From positions 82,980,705 through 83,044,704 of the forward strand of contig CP136067.1 in assembly GCA_032622095.1 (NCBI GenBank): a stretch of DNA of 64,000 bases, read 5' to 3'. The notes beneath the pieces were generated by a model. The model was not told the origin of the DNA. It did no database searches and was given only the letters and a program-made list of their open reading frames with translations. The position numbers and the translations under genes were made by a program. This document shows positions 32,520-43,852 of this stretch, piece after piece. Numbering within the stretch: the stretch's first letter is position 1; each line of letters begins with the position of its first letter. This DNA is from Siphonodentalium dalli (Eukaryota > Mollusca > Scaphopoda > Gadilida > Siphonodentaliidae).

Positions 32520-34577
32520 ACACACATTAAGTGTCTGAAACAACCAAACTAGTATCCCAAGCAACATGAGGACTGTTCAAACCACGCAACGATGTCAAAG
32601 ACCACCCGCCTAGTACCCCGAACCAACCAGAGATTGTCTCGATCCATACACCGTGTCACAGACCAACCAACTAGTGTCCCAAAACTTGTACTAATCCACC
32701 AAACTAGTGTTTCAATACACACGATGAGGGTCTCAATCCACCAACTAATGTCATCAACCACTCAAACGAATGTTCCAAACCATACAATAGTAGCTCAACT
32801 GATTCGATTAGTGTCCAAAACCATTCAATTATTGCACGTGCCACACACACGCCCTGTAAGTGTCCCAAACCGCCCAATGTGTCACACACCACGATAAGAC
32901 TGCATCAAAATAGCATATAATTAATTAGGTAACCCAAAACCACACAATCAATGTCACAAACCAATTATGATGTCCCAAACTGCTGTTACAAACCACACAA
33001 TACGTGTTCGGACCCATCCAATGAGTGCACAAATCACACAGCCAGTATCCCAACACCACTAGCTTAGTGTCTCATACCATTAAACAGGTGTCATTACTCA
33101 CTCACTGAGTGTTCCATACCATAACATGAGTTCCAAAACCACACGCTGAGTGTCAAAAATGACCCATACAATGTCGCAAGCCACCCAATGGGTGTCCCAA
33201 ACAATCAGCGAGTATCCCAAACCACACAATGGGTGTCCTAATCCAACTGTGTGTGTTCAATACCACCCAGTTGGTTTCACAAACCATAACACGAGTGTCC
33301 CAAAACCCCAGATAATGTGGTTTTGGTCACAAACGTAGTGTTCCGAACCATCCAACAGGTGTCCCAAACCAAACAATGAGTGTCCCAAACCCCACAATGA
33401 GCGTCTAAGTCATCCGATGAGTGTGCAAAACCACCCAACATGACATTTATATTCACCAAAGTAGTGTCGTAATGCATACATACGAGGACCAAAACCACCC
33501 AACGAATATTCCAAACGATCCAACTACTCCACCCTCAATGGTGTCCCAAACCATACAATGATTGCACAAGCTAACCACCGAGTGTCCCAAACCCTTCAGG
33601 TAGTGTCCCAGTGTTCCAAGTCTGGAGTAAACAACATATCCACATATCAAATAGTGGATCTCATGACCTTTCGCAGAGTTTTCATTTCCCGACCACGGGA
33701 TTCCACATCAGTAGCGACAACCAGAACTAACGATAGCACCAAGCTAAAGGTGTCCAATCGAAACGATTAACTTAGCGCGATGTGACACAATCCGGGGGAA
33801 TACCTTCCGAGAATCCGATAAACTCAGTATGAGTCTGAGTGTATGTTAACAAAGACTGAGGTATTCCAAACCATCCGATGAAGACTCCACAACACACAAC
33901 GGGTGTCACCAATCAAACACATATTATCCTATACCCGACAACGGGTGACCCAAAACCACAATATAACTGCCCTAAACCACCAAAATTAGTGGCCCTAGCG
34001 ACACAACGTGTGTCACAGACCAAACGTGTAGTGTCAAAAACCGTCTGACGGGTGTCTGAAACCACACAACGAGTGTTCCAGGTCACTCATGTAGTGTCTC
34101 CAACCACCCAACCGGGTGTCCTAATCCACACAATAAGTGTTCCATACCATTCCATACCCCAAACAACCAGTGTCCCAGACCACCCACCGAGTCCTAAACC
34201 GCCTTATGTGTGTTCCAAGCTTCCATTCGAGTGTCCCACACGACACAAGTTGAGTACCAAACCACACAGCGAGTATCACAAGCTACGGGTGAATGTACCA
34301 AACTATCCAATTGGTATCGTAAACTATACGTCAGGTGTCTCAAACCATCACATCAGTGTCCCAAAACCACTCAAAGAATGCCCCAAACCACACAACGAGT
34401 ATTTCAGTTCATCGGAGGTTTCTAAGACCGCCCACACAGACTAGTGTCTAAACCATCAGTTGTAATGTATAAACAATCTACTGAATGTCCTAATAAAGCT
34501 ATTCATCGAATATACCAAATTATCAACCGAGTGTCCCAAATTATCAAATGAGTTTCCTAAACCATCCAACGATTGTC
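32520..34577 (+). repeat. 21-bp minisatellite, ~2 kb
   Basis: The unit is close to gtgtcccaaaccacacaatga (written here as gtgtcccaaaccacacaatg plus a), best preserved near 33358-33400 where consecutive units are exactly 21 bp. Roughly a hundred degenerate units. Because 21 is a multiple of 3, open frames with a seven-residue periodicity (VSQTTQR-like, NQPTSVP-like) appear on both strands; they are not genes. Orientation reverses at about 34577. Confidence 0.92.
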
Positions 34578-34758
34578 CCGTGGTTTGGTAAATTCGTTGG
34601 GTGGTTTAACCCTTTACCCAACAAACCGGCCAAAACCGGCCAAATAAAGCTTCAACAGCCTAAAATATCTTCGGTCTGTCTCAATAGAACCATACAAATA
34701 TGGATATCATTGGAACCGGCTCCTTGACCACATTGTGATAGTTACAGTTATGCCCTGT

Positions 34759-34827
34759 GCCAATGCATTCTCTTATATATGCGAGTCGACCATAGGTCGC
34801 CTCGCATATATAAGAGAATGCATTGGC
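34759..34827. repeat. Recurrent 69-bp hairpin
   Basis: Near-perfect palindrome starting gccaatgcattctcttatat. The apex reads gtcgaccataggtcgcc. Same as 29085-29153 except at the apex. Confidence 0.95.
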
Positions 34828-34907
34828 CTAAAAAAAAATCTTTTTTTAACACTTTTTACCATTTTTTCTTACATTCTTTAACAATTTTATAATTTTTAAT
34901 GTGTTAA

Positions 34908-34976
34908 GCCAATGCATTCTCTTATATATGCGAGGCGACCTATGGTCGACTCGCATATATAAGAGAATACATTGGC
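34908..34976. repeat. Recurrent 69-bp hairpin, inverted apex
   Basis: Same arms as the previous hairpin; the apex is ggcgacctatggtcgac, i.e. the whole unit is in the opposite orientation to 34759-34827. One arm mismatch (gaatac for gaatgc). Confidence 0.95.
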
Positions 34977-35009
34977 ACAGGGCCCTTCTGTTGGGTAAAG
35001 GGTTAAAAT

Positions 35010-35400
35010 ACTTGGTACCTTGTCTGGTTCGGAGCACTACGTACTGTATACGGTGTATAACTCTAATAGGATGGTTTTAGACATTCATTGTGGTTTAAAT
35101 TATTCGTTATGTGTTTTTGGTAACCCTTGCTTGTTTTTGAGGCACCTGTTGGTTGGTTTTGGGGCACCCGGTGTGTTTTTGGGACACCCGTTTGATGGTT
35201 TGTGACCCTAGTTGGGTGGATGGGAGATACTTTGATGGTTTGGGATACCAGCTGGATAGATTTTGACACCAGTTGGGTGGTTTGAAACTTATGACACCTG
35301 CTGTTTGACATATATTACACTCTTTGTATGATTTGGGACATCCGCTGGGTACTCATTTGGATGGTTTGTAACATTCGTCATATGGCTTCGGACTCGGTCG
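35010..35400 (-). repeat. 21-bp minisatellite, reversed orientation
   Basis: Units such as gggacacccgtttgatggtt are the reverse complement of the gtgtcccaaacc unit of the left array. The block follows the MITE and is more degenerate; it fades out near 35400. Confidence 0.85.
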
Positions 35401-36065
35401 AAATCGAGTATTTCATTTGAAAATATTTTTCGTATAAATGAACACAACCTGGTGACATATAGCGAAAACTCATTTACGGTGGCGCACTGGTCGTTTAATC
35501 CAATAGGTTTTGTATAGATAGAACCGATCCCAATATTACTACTCCCGGTCCTCATTTTGACCGCCATTTTTAATTTTCACAAACTAATTTCACCCGAAGT
35601 AACAGATGTATTCTTGGTCCATCGCCATCTCGTCTGGTACCTACACGCCCATTTTTTTTTACATATAAAAGTTTAAGCAGACATGATAATGAACAAAACA
35701 AATTTGTGTAAAGTTTAATCCAAGATGCACGGTGGTCATGGGCGTAACCAGATTTCCCCTAAGGCGGGCTCGTCAGCAGATTGCAACGGCATAATTGATG
35801 CGGGGGGCGCTTTGGATGGGGCATGTCTGTTGACGGACTCATAGTAATAACAATATATTGAATTTATATTGCGCTTCATCCCTGGTGTTGCTCGAAGCGC
35901 TTGGGTACATTCACTCATCACACAACAAAACGTTCATACTTCTTGATGACGAACGTTATGAACCATTAACTTTAATTTCTATTCCATTAGGTATAATCGA
36001 ACCACTGCACGGGTGGTTCATGTACGACATATTGATATACTATGTAAGTATTGTCTAAGTGAATT
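35401..36065. other. No gene; short interspersed-repeat words
   Basis: attgcgcttcatccctggtg with ctcgaagcgcttgggtacat (35870-35915) resembles common gcgctt-type short interspersed repeats of marine invertebrates (inference). No exon was recognised. Confidence 0.4.
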
Positions 36066-36077
36066 AACGCCAATAGT

Positions 36078-36315
36078 TCAGTGCGAACAGTTCTGGACGC
36101 CTGCCGATTCTTCAGTTCGAGAACCAAACATAATATTTAAAATAGCGCGACCCCCTACTAAGTGTAAGCATCATAAGAGTAGACTCCAACTGTTTATAAC
36201 TTGGATTATTTTTATTCAACAGTTCAGTACGAAAGGTTCTGGATGCCTACCGATTCTTCAGCGCGATTCCCTACTAAGCGTAAGCGTCATAAGAGTAGAC
36301 TCCAACAGCTTCGAA
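36078..36315 (+). repeat. Two-copy direct repeat, ~140 bp apart
   Basis: cagttctggacgcctgccga (36088) and aggttctggatgcctaccga (36234) begin copies that both continue with ttcttcag, ctactaag.gtaagc, and cataagagtagactccaac. The open frames here are fragments across the repeat. Confidence 0.8.
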
Positions 36316-36644
36316 CTTTGATGATTTGTCTCGTCTGTAAATCGAAAATGTGTCACATGGAGCACGCTGGTCCAGCGCTTCGCTGCCCGCCGGTGGTTTA
36401 TTGTGAGTTTTCACACAACAGTAGCTTGGCAGATTTAAGCGACGTTCAAGGTCGCTCGAACTGTGCCGACTACACACCATTCATGCGTTAAACGAGTACC
36501 AGTACCACTCAGATGTCATACTGGTGAGTATCAGATCTCGTTCTGATCAAACTAGAGCAGCACATGTACACAATGTAATGGCTGCAGCCGGTTCATTGGT
36601 TGGCGTGTACAATATGACTGGGATAATAGTGTAATGTTTAAAAT

Positions 36645-36690
36645 CTTCTTAGAATAAGGTTAAGCGCTATATAAAACAGCCATTATTATT
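36645..36690 (+). repeat. Short interspersed element 3' tail-like segment
   Basis: taagcgctatataaaacagc followed by cattattattt resembles the 3' end of agcgctatataaa-type SINE/LINE tails. Weak, recognised by motif only. Confidence 0.4.
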
Positions 36691-37095
36691 TGCTACCTTT
36701 TTCGAATATGGCCGAAATTAATGTAATTTTGGTAACACACAATGTCATGTATGTTGTGAGAACGTGCATATTGTAGACAGTACATGGTCGGACAATAGAG
36801 CATTGTCCTTCTCATGGTGGGTTCATCCGAACCCATCGAACCCTGGCCAATTACGCGTATGACGGTGGTCAATTTATAGCTTCCGGACTATAAAGTTCGT
36901 GGATGAGGCATGGATCGAATCGCGTGGAAGGGGGTATTGATAATGCACAGTAACGCATTCACGAAATTCCCAGTTTTAAACGCAGATATCCAAAAACAAT
37001 GAAATATATAGCACTACAACGAATTCGAATCAATAATTGTATATTTCTCAACGAATGTCTCTCTATTGACTAATATTTGACAGGCTACATTATAC
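36691..37095. other. No gene recognised
   Basis: Mixed-composition spacer before the palindrome. No domain-like frame. Confidence 0.45.
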
Positions 37096-37112
37096 AGTTG
37101 TCGCCCGCTGTC

Positions 37113-37226
37113 GAGGGAGACATTGAGATTTGTCACCCGCTCGAGAACGGAATGTCTCCCGAGGAGCGCAGCTTCGAGGGAGACATTCCGTTCTCGAGCG
37201 GGTGACAAATCTCGATGTCTCCCGAG
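37113..37226. repeat. Large near-perfect hairpin
   Basis: Arms of 48 bp (37113-37160 and 37178-37226) containing gagatttgtcacccgctcga and gaacggaatgtctccc, loop about 17 bp, one or two mismatches. The outer words gtcgcccgctg (37100) and cagcgggcgac (37876) are also inverted copies and may mark the ends of a ~790-bp element. The two 86-codon frames in overlapping phases are palindrome shadows. Confidence 0.92.
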
Positions 37227-38084
37227 AAAAAGGGCAACAACTGTTTTGTTATCCGATTATACCACAGGAAAAAATCCTTGCCATCCACACGCACGATGTT
37301 GCACAGAGTCACGAGTGCTATTTTTCCCGATTATGTATATTTTCAGTAACTACTTATCGTCCTATAGGATTTCTGTTCCATAAACGATAGTCAAGCCGTT
37401 AAGCGTTTGATAATCATCGTTTATTTACGATCATTTTGGTGGTAAAATCGTCAATATCGGTCCATGCAATGTAAACCAATAAGCCATAAGGTATGTTATC
37501 GCCTTCTGCAATGTGGCATATTCAATATTCGCGACAAACGTATGCATTACGTTGTCCACCAGCAAACATTTATAACCGACCAACCTCAAGGGATCCACTC
37601 TTTCAATCTTGCACCATAATGTCGACATGAACATATTGAATCACCGAGATGTTTCGATGTAAAAAGGACATAATAACGCTTGTCCGATAAAAGTATCAAC
37701 TTAAAAGTTCGAATATTAGTTTTCACTAAATATATGCAAATTAGCAAACACCACAACTGGTGTGTTTTGCGAATCCGTGGGGTATATAAGATCTATGATT
37801 TTAGTACATAGTAGTTATGTGAAATAGATGAGTTACTGCAGTGTGTGTGTTCGGAGATATTCTTGCAATAACGGCTCAGCGGGCGACAGTGTGATTTGTC
37901 GCCCGGCACGTGACAGGACATGGGCCAATCAGAAGGGTGGAAAATAGAGAGGAGGGTAACAAGATGTATGGACAGCGCCTGTCATTTGTTCTCCTTTGGG
38001 GTGAGGGTTAGCGTTATCGGCTATCTAACTCGGGAACTGTCAATAACTGCGCATCGTAATATAATCGTTGGATGCAAGAAATAG

Positions 38085-38516
38085 TCCTATTTCCAAAGAT
38101 GTATAAGACTACCCGATGTATACAGTGTTCTTTCAAACAGAGTTGAAATGGGAACATTTCTTCGAATCATTAAGAAAATAAAATGCGACGCCGTATCAGT
38201 CGCCACGACGTCATGACAGTTTAGAGAAATCGACTACTATATTCAGAACATATCAACACAAGGTGTATTGTTCTTGTAAGACAAATCACTCGATGTTTGA
38301 CTGCCAATGAACGTTTGTTGTTGCATTAACCAGTCCGCGGTAGTCGACAAAAACGTTGTTAAATTTGGAGGGGTGACCTTGGAAATAGGACCAAAATCCA
38401 TAGCGGCTGCCACTTTTTGTTGTGCGACAAACGGATTCGGAATCAGTGATAATTTTGCCATAAGAAAACACTAGTCCCAATAATTCCTTTGTATGGCGGC
38501 GACACCCCCCCCCCCC
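38085..38516 (-). repeat. Diverged repeat with coding-like segment, copy 2
   Basis: Reverse-complement homologue of 31640-31985. Here the minus-strand frame starting ATG at 38461 stays open for 72 codons (MAKLSLIPNPFVAQQKVAAA and on), and the conserved bases include those encoding SLIPNPFVA. No family is recognised. It may be part of an old transposon gene or a duplicated exon. A 14-C run (38507-38520) separates it from the LINE 3' end. Confidence 0.7.
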
Positions 38517-38638
38517 CCATCCGAATTTAATTGTTTATTAGCAAAGTCAACATCTAAGTTGCAACATGCCATACAACTTATTTACACAACATTATACAAA
38601 CAATACACAACATACATATATATCAATAAATGAGTTCA

Positions 38639-39301
38639 TCATATTATATGATATTGATAATAAATACAAATAATGCTAATACATTTGGGAATATGTTTTC
38701 TGAAATGGTTCCATATAATATTTACATTATATATAATATAATGTAATACTTGCTTCATGGTTACTTTATAAATGCTAATTTTAAGAAAATGCTCACTCGT
38801 TTCAATGTACTTATTCTTGGGCCGATTAAGCAGTGACAGCAGTCTGTAGAATTTATTTCTGTTAGGGTTTTCCCAGTAATACTTCGGTATATAGGTTTCT
38901 CGCAGATCGTTGAGTTCAGTACACAAAATAACAAAATGGTATTCATCACATACATTTTCGCCACATAACGGGCATTTCGTGTCTTTACATGTACTTTTAT
39001 TCCATCTGCATTGCTCTACCGGTAGTCTGTGATTGGCTGTTCTAAATTTCAGTAAATACGTAGCTAGATGAGATGGCATATATACTAAGTATCGGCTCAA
39101 TCTGACAGAATCCTTTATGTTTCGATAAAATATGGCACGGCTTGAAATAGACATATTTAGATTGCCGAAGAGGCAACATGTGTGTTGCTCTATTAATTTC
39201 GCTTTCATGTGTTTCATGTCTGTCTTGCTTAGTGGTGACTGATTCTGCCACGCACTTTCCATATTTACTTCTCGCGAGTTTCTTTGATAAACGAAATCCA
39301 T
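38639..39301 (-). pseudogene. LINE ORF2 C-terminal region with zinc knuckle
   Basis: Encodes SRYLVYMPSHLATYLLKFRT, ANHRLPVEQCRW, then CPLCGENVCDEYHFVILC, a CxxC...H...C zinc-knuckle-like motif, and PKYYWENPNRNKFYRLLSLL. It follows RT after a frameshift at about 39265-39301 (the SFIKETRE / VNMES junction). The same region is present in the 30.1-kb fragment and, in a related form, at 58.1-58.4 kb. Confidence 0.88.
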
Positions 39302-41431
39302 TTAATCTTGTTTTGTAGTATGGCATCACCATCATTGAGATACCTGAGTAGAAGGAATACATTTTTAGCTAATTCTGATCCTTCGTGCGATACTAGTTTT
39401 GACCAATATGATATTGCTTGGCACTTAATTTCGATCATTACGGGGTATCTCCCCAATTCTGCATATACCATGTAGTTTGGTGTGCTAGACTTCATTGTTG
39501 TGATAATTTTGCAGAATTTAAGATGTATGGTCTCCAAAATTTGAGTTTTCTCGAAACACCAAACTTCACCACCATACAGCATTATCGGCATAATCATAGA
39601 GTCAAACAATTTAAACATAATATCTAGAGGCAGCTGCAGCTTTCTTGTTCTATTCAAAAGGCCATACATTGCTCTCGTTGCTGTATTCTGGGTCTGCTTA
39701 ATCGATTGACAGAATCTACCATTGTAAAATAATTTAATACCGAGGTATTTAAATTCTTTTAGAATTTGTATTTCTTGGCCCCTATAAGTGAATATTGGTA
39801 AGTTCTTTGACCATTTGTTTGTAAAAATTACCATTTTCGTTTTCATTGTATTAACTTGCAGATTCCATGCCTCGGCATAATCAGCGAATGCTGGAAGTGC
39901 ACGATGCATATTGTCCTCTGAGTCTGAGAGGATCACGGTATCATCTGCATATAATAAACACAATATATTTATAAAACAGCCAATATGTTCAAAGTATTTC
40001 TCATCAAAATAGTTCAAGTTTGAGATTGCACAGTCGCTCAGAAAACTTTGTATATCGTTCACAAACAAAGAAAATAAAAGAGGTGACATTGGTTCACCTT
40101 GAAATAAACCAATCTGGCTGATAAAGAAGTCTGATTGCGAATTATAATTTTTCACACATAATTTTATATTGTCGTATTACCTGTAGTATCTTACCGTTTA
40201 TATCTGCTTGCATAAGTTTCAACCATAGAGCATCTCTCCATACAGTATCAAATGCTTTGCGGAAATCAATAAAAGTACAATAAATCTTCCGTCCGCTCTG
40301 TAGGTATACGTTTATTAGAGCATGTAGAATAAATATATTATCTACTGTTGAGTGACCCTTACGAAAACCTGTCTGAATTTTATCTACTAGGTCATTGTCT
40401 TCTGTAAACGACGATATTCGATTATTAATAACGGATGTAAACAGTTTAGCAAAACAACTTAGAAGGGTGATTCCTCTATAGTATGATTCAGGTAAATTTG
40501 GATCCCCGGATCCTATGAAGATGGGTTTTATCATCCCATCAGCCCATTGTTTCGGAAAATGCCCACTACTCAGAATGAGATTAAAAAAGCGGACATAAAT
40601 ACTCATCATTTCACCGACCGATTCTTTGATATATTCGTTCAAAATTTGGTCCGCCCCTACTGCCTTACCATTCTTGAGCTTGCTTACAGCACTAAAAATC
40701 TCTTCTTGTGTTATAGGTCTATTTAGATGCGACTCTTGATTTTCGTTAAAGTCCATATCGACATAGTCGGAAATATCCGATTCATCATTACAATCGTTTA
40801 GGTTTAAATCCTTAAAGTACTCCTCGAATTGTTCTATTGTGACGTTTCCTCTGCATTTTTTGGTCTGGCTGTCGGAACACATTTTGTCAAGTCTGTCCCA
40901 GAATGACTTACCTGAATACTTAGCTGCATCTCGAAGTTCTGAAACTTGCTTTACTCGCATTTCTTTAATTTTTCTATCCATAACCCCTCTGTACTTCGCG
41001 CAATGTTGTTTCATTATATCTTTATCTATAATAGATTTTGTTTTATTGTACTCACGCTTTGAATGGTTAAATTGATTCCTCAGTGTTCGACACTCACCAT
41101 CAAACCAGGCTTTGTCTTTGCGAATATTTTCCCGCGTTTTATTTTGAGGTTTATAAATTCCCAATGTACGATCGGCCGCAGTGTTTAGAGCTCTCGTTAT
41201 AAGCCCGCATATATCATCAATATTTGTTTGGGATAAACAACTATTGTTTTCCAAATCAGTAAGTTCACCAAGATTAAGCGTAATGTCGTCGGAATTAATA
41301 TTTCTGGGTAACATTCTCCCTTTTTGTGGGTCCCATCGTTTCGTTTTTATCATTTGTTCACCAACAGTGGAGTTCTCGTCGGTGAAGTTATTTCGTATAT
41401 ATCGATTTGGGAAATTAAATTTTATCACCAA
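39265..41431 (-). pseudogene. LINE ORF2 reverse transcriptase
   Basis: Two overlapping frames split by a frameshift at 40142-40155. The upstream one carries KLKNGKAVGADQILNEYIKE, the PESYYRGITLLSC block, QTGFRKGHSTVDNIFIL and CTFIDFRKAFDTVW. The downstream one carries QGEPMSPLLFSLFVNDI, the catalytic LCLLYADDTVILSDSE and a KEFKYLGIKLFYNG block. The order of RT blocks is complete and the YADD box is preserved (near 39940), but the frameshift prevents a single product. Confidence 0.93.
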
Positions 41432-41469
41432 GTGTATAGCTCCATGGAAATCGGAGAATAGAGAACAAT

Positions 41470-42300
41470 GATCGTAGACTTTGAAGTTTTATATTTTGCT
41501 CAAAAGGCGTTTTGTTCCTAGTGCATAATCTATTACCGTGCGATCAGGTGACGTAAATTTTCCACATTTATCATCACCACACCTCCCATTGACAATGAAT
41601 AATGTCATAAATTTACATAAACCCAATAGTTTATAACCATAAGAGTTCACTTTACCTTTGTCTTGTGATATTCGATTTGGGACCTGAAAAGTCTTATCAA
41701 AATCATCGTCATTACATTCATCATCATAATATTCATCTTCTATAGACGACAAAAATGTATTAACCGTTTTACAAACAGTAGTATTTTCAAAAATATGGTA
41801 CATGTCTCCCGTGTCATTGTCGGCGCTGACGTCACTGACATTGTTTGTTCGTGAATTAAAATCCCCCATTAAAAGAAGTAAATCATTTTTCATTTGGAAT
41901 TTCCTTATATCATCTTCAAGTTTCAAATTCCAATCATCATTAGCATATCGCGTTCCTGCAGGGGGTGTGTAGACTGCCCCCAAAAGAAGCGGTGAATATT
42001 GTTTATCACTGGCATCAATGCGTATCCATGCGACATTAGAGTTGTCCGATTTTAAAGGAACAACGTACTGAAATAAATCACCCTTTGTCGCTATCATGAT
42101 GCCACCCGATCGTGTACCATTACCAATATGTTTTCCCTTTACAACACAAATTTCAAAACCAGGTACAATTATTTGGTCTTCTAAAAAGCATTTCGTTTCT
42201 GAGAAACACAAGATGTCGTAACGGGTTATCAAATCTTGAATTCTTTATATTGCAACCTTTTTTCTAGGCCACACACATTCAAAGTTAAAATATTCAGAAA
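41470..42300 (-). pseudogene. LINE ORF2 AP-like endonuclease
   Basis: The block ILTLNVCGLEKR (42250-42300) is the usual N-terminal APE motif but lies in a different frame from the rest, so a frameshift occurs near 42240. The rest reads YDILCFSETK, RSGGIMIATK, LLGAVYTPPAGTRY, LLLMGDFNSRT and DRTVIDYALG. An in-frame stop at about 41487 separates it from YDHCSLFSDFHGA, the end of the endonuclease, and RT. Residues expected for the nuclease (SETK, GDFN, DY, DH) are visible. Confidence 0.9.
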
Positions 42301-42398
42301 CCGCGTTTCTGGTTCATGGGAGATTACTCCATGAACAGGCTGTCGGCTATCGACGCCATGGGAAATAACTCCATTTTCTGACCCCGGAGACTCTCGGC

Positions 42399-42794
42399 TT
42401 ATCTCCACTGGTCTATATTAATCGTGGTCTCACAAGTCAATCTGTGTAGGTCATTTTTGTTAAAGTTTATTTCAAATGAGTTCACATTTGAGCGCATACG
42501 TTTATCATGCATGATTTTATTTACAAACAATTCGCTATAGTTATTTGACCATTTAACGTTGTATATAGGCACGCAAACATTACTCGCTAAATTGAAATGA
42601 TTTATCGCATATGTATTGGAGCAGTAATCAGTAACGGCAGTACAATTCAGCTCGTAATTGCCGTTAATGATAACACTACCATGCGCGCGGTACATATTAG
42701 TCAATACCCCGTGAACACATAAGCAATAAACATTCGTAGGTTGTTGGGCACATGCACAATTAACACATGGGCGAATTGGCCCGATATTTTCCAA
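42399..42794 (-). pseudogene. LINE ORF2 leader region (probable)
   Basis: A 131-codon open frame between the ORF1 stop (42822) and the endonuclease. It has an N-terminal cysteine cluster (CVNCACAQQPTNVYCLC) and otherwise no recognisable domain. Its position suggests the N-terminal part of ORF2, in a different frame from the endonuclease. Function unknown. Confidence 0.5.
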
Positions 42795-42821
42795 AACGAC
42801 ATCACTCGAACAATAATTAGT

Positions 42822-43826
42822 TCATTCACACACCTTAGCTGACTTTCCTTTCGCACTAGGTGGCGTTTGGTCACTTCGGTCTCGCTTTCTCTTGTTCCGG
42901 CTGGCGCTCTCGATTACGTTTGCAAGGTCCCTTTTCCCGTCGGGGCTCAGATGTTAGCCTGACGATTCATCGGCCTTAAATTGAGCTCGTATTACGAAAC
43001 CTTCCTTGTTTGTGAATAATTTCGAATTGTCAACGAACGACAATTTTGGGATTTTAAACCCGCACATAACTTTAATGTAAGAATTAACTTGTTCTGCAAC
43101 TTCATTGAACAGTTGAATTTTCCGTCCCCTTCCCTTTCTGGAGGGATACTACAAACAGTGAATCTTGCATTTGTGAAAATTCCCTCCAGCTCCTGTATTC
43201 CAAAGCCGAATTTTACACTAACTGCATGTGAATCGTAGGCACTGTGCAGAATATCGTTTGTTCCTAGATGGATATTTACATGCTTGACTTCATCTAGAAT
43301 AACAGACTCGTCCCTTTTAACGAGTTTAATGAGCTCACCAACACTACCCATGTCGGCACCAAAGTAATTGAATTTCTTCATATGCTGGTCTTTAAATTCA
43401 AGCCCGTGGCAGTTGCTCGCACCAAGCAGCACTGTGTCACACGAATCTTTATCATTTTCGTCAACATCATACACCACGTCATTCTCATCTTTGTCACTCA
43501 CATCTTGTTCCACATCGATGCTGCCACTTTCATCAACATGAATGAATTCGTCGACACTCTCAGAATCACTGCAATCACTTTTGTCATCACTTTTGTCGAT
43601 TTTGTCATCTTGGTCCACCTTTCGTCGTGAGTATTTTCCAAAGAACCCGTTAGTTCTTGATGATTGTCCTGGCTTGGGTCTATTATTACATAGGTTAATT
43701 TTGTGTTGATCGCTTCCGCACGCGTAACACACTGGAGGCTCGGTACACTCGCGTGATCCGTGAGTGGTACTCTTACAATTTCGGCACGTCTGATTGATTC
43801 TTGATCCACGCCTGGACTACAACGGG
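42822..43826 (-). pseudogene. LINE ORF1: CCHC knuckles plus SGNH esterase
   Basis: The 5' part encodes two CxxCxxxxHxxxxC knuckles (CRNCKSTTHGSREC and CYACGSDQHKINLC, about 43790-43690). An Asp/Ser-rich acidic linker follows (SDDKSDCSDSESVDEF). Then an SGNH/GDSL-like hydrolase: VLLGASNCHG (block I; the usual GDS aspartate is alanine), HLGTND (block III, near 43260) and, after a frameshift near 43050, GFVIRAQF and a stop directly before HLSPDGKRDLANVI (block V with the catalytic His, about 42912-42952). The C-terminus is a basic NKRKRDRSDQTPPSAKGKSA tail. ORF1 proteins of this type bind nucleic acid; the esterase role in LINEs is unsettled. Inactivated here. Confidence 0.85.
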
Positions 43827-43840
43827 AACACTGCCATGTC

Positions 43841-43852
43841 ATGATCAGGGTC
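43841..43852. repeat. Target duplication, left copy (atgatcagggtc)
   Basis: Exact 12-bp match to 44982-44993. Confidence 0.75.

Larger units (their letters stand above)
34620..35002. mobile_element. TTAA-type MITE, ccctttacccaac family, copy 1
   Basis: TTAA at 34616-34619 and 35003-35006 flanks termini ccctttacccaacaaa and (reverse-complemented) ccctttacccaacaga. 383 bp. It contains two 69-bp hairpins (34759-34827 and 34908-34976) separated by an A/T-rich stretch. The second copy of the family, 55180-55635, lies in opposite orientation. A TTAA target and CCC termini are the piggyBac-type signature; no transposase is encoded. Confidence 0.93.
38529..43840 (-). mobile_element. Nearly full-length APE-type LINE, inactivated
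   Basis: From the 5' side (high coordinates): ORF1 with two CCHC knuckles and an SGNH esterase (about 43826-42822), an N-terminal ORF2 leader, an endonuclease (about 42300-41470), reverse transcriptase (41431-39265) and a C-terminal zinc motif (39301-38639), ending at attgtttattagcaaagtca (38530 on the plus strand). The esterase-bearing ORF1 is known from CR1-type LINEs; the terminal zinc knuckle is also found in other APE clades, so I leave the clade open. Several frameshifts and stops make it non-autonomous. The 5' end appears interrupted at 43841-43852 by another insertion. Confidence 0.9.

Noticed and set aside
32592-34444. Long open frames with a seven-residue repeat (VSQTTQR, NQPTSVP types), suggesting a repetitive structural protein
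   Set aside because: The DNA unit is a degenerate 21-bp minisatellite, and frames open on both strands and in several phases with the same periodicity. There is no start context, splice signal or stable unit at the protein level.
36013-36491. Two overlapping frames with a basic KRKRHKSRLQQL segment
   Set aside because: They arise from a two-copy direct repeat read in two phases; weak resemblance to retroelement basic regions is not enough.
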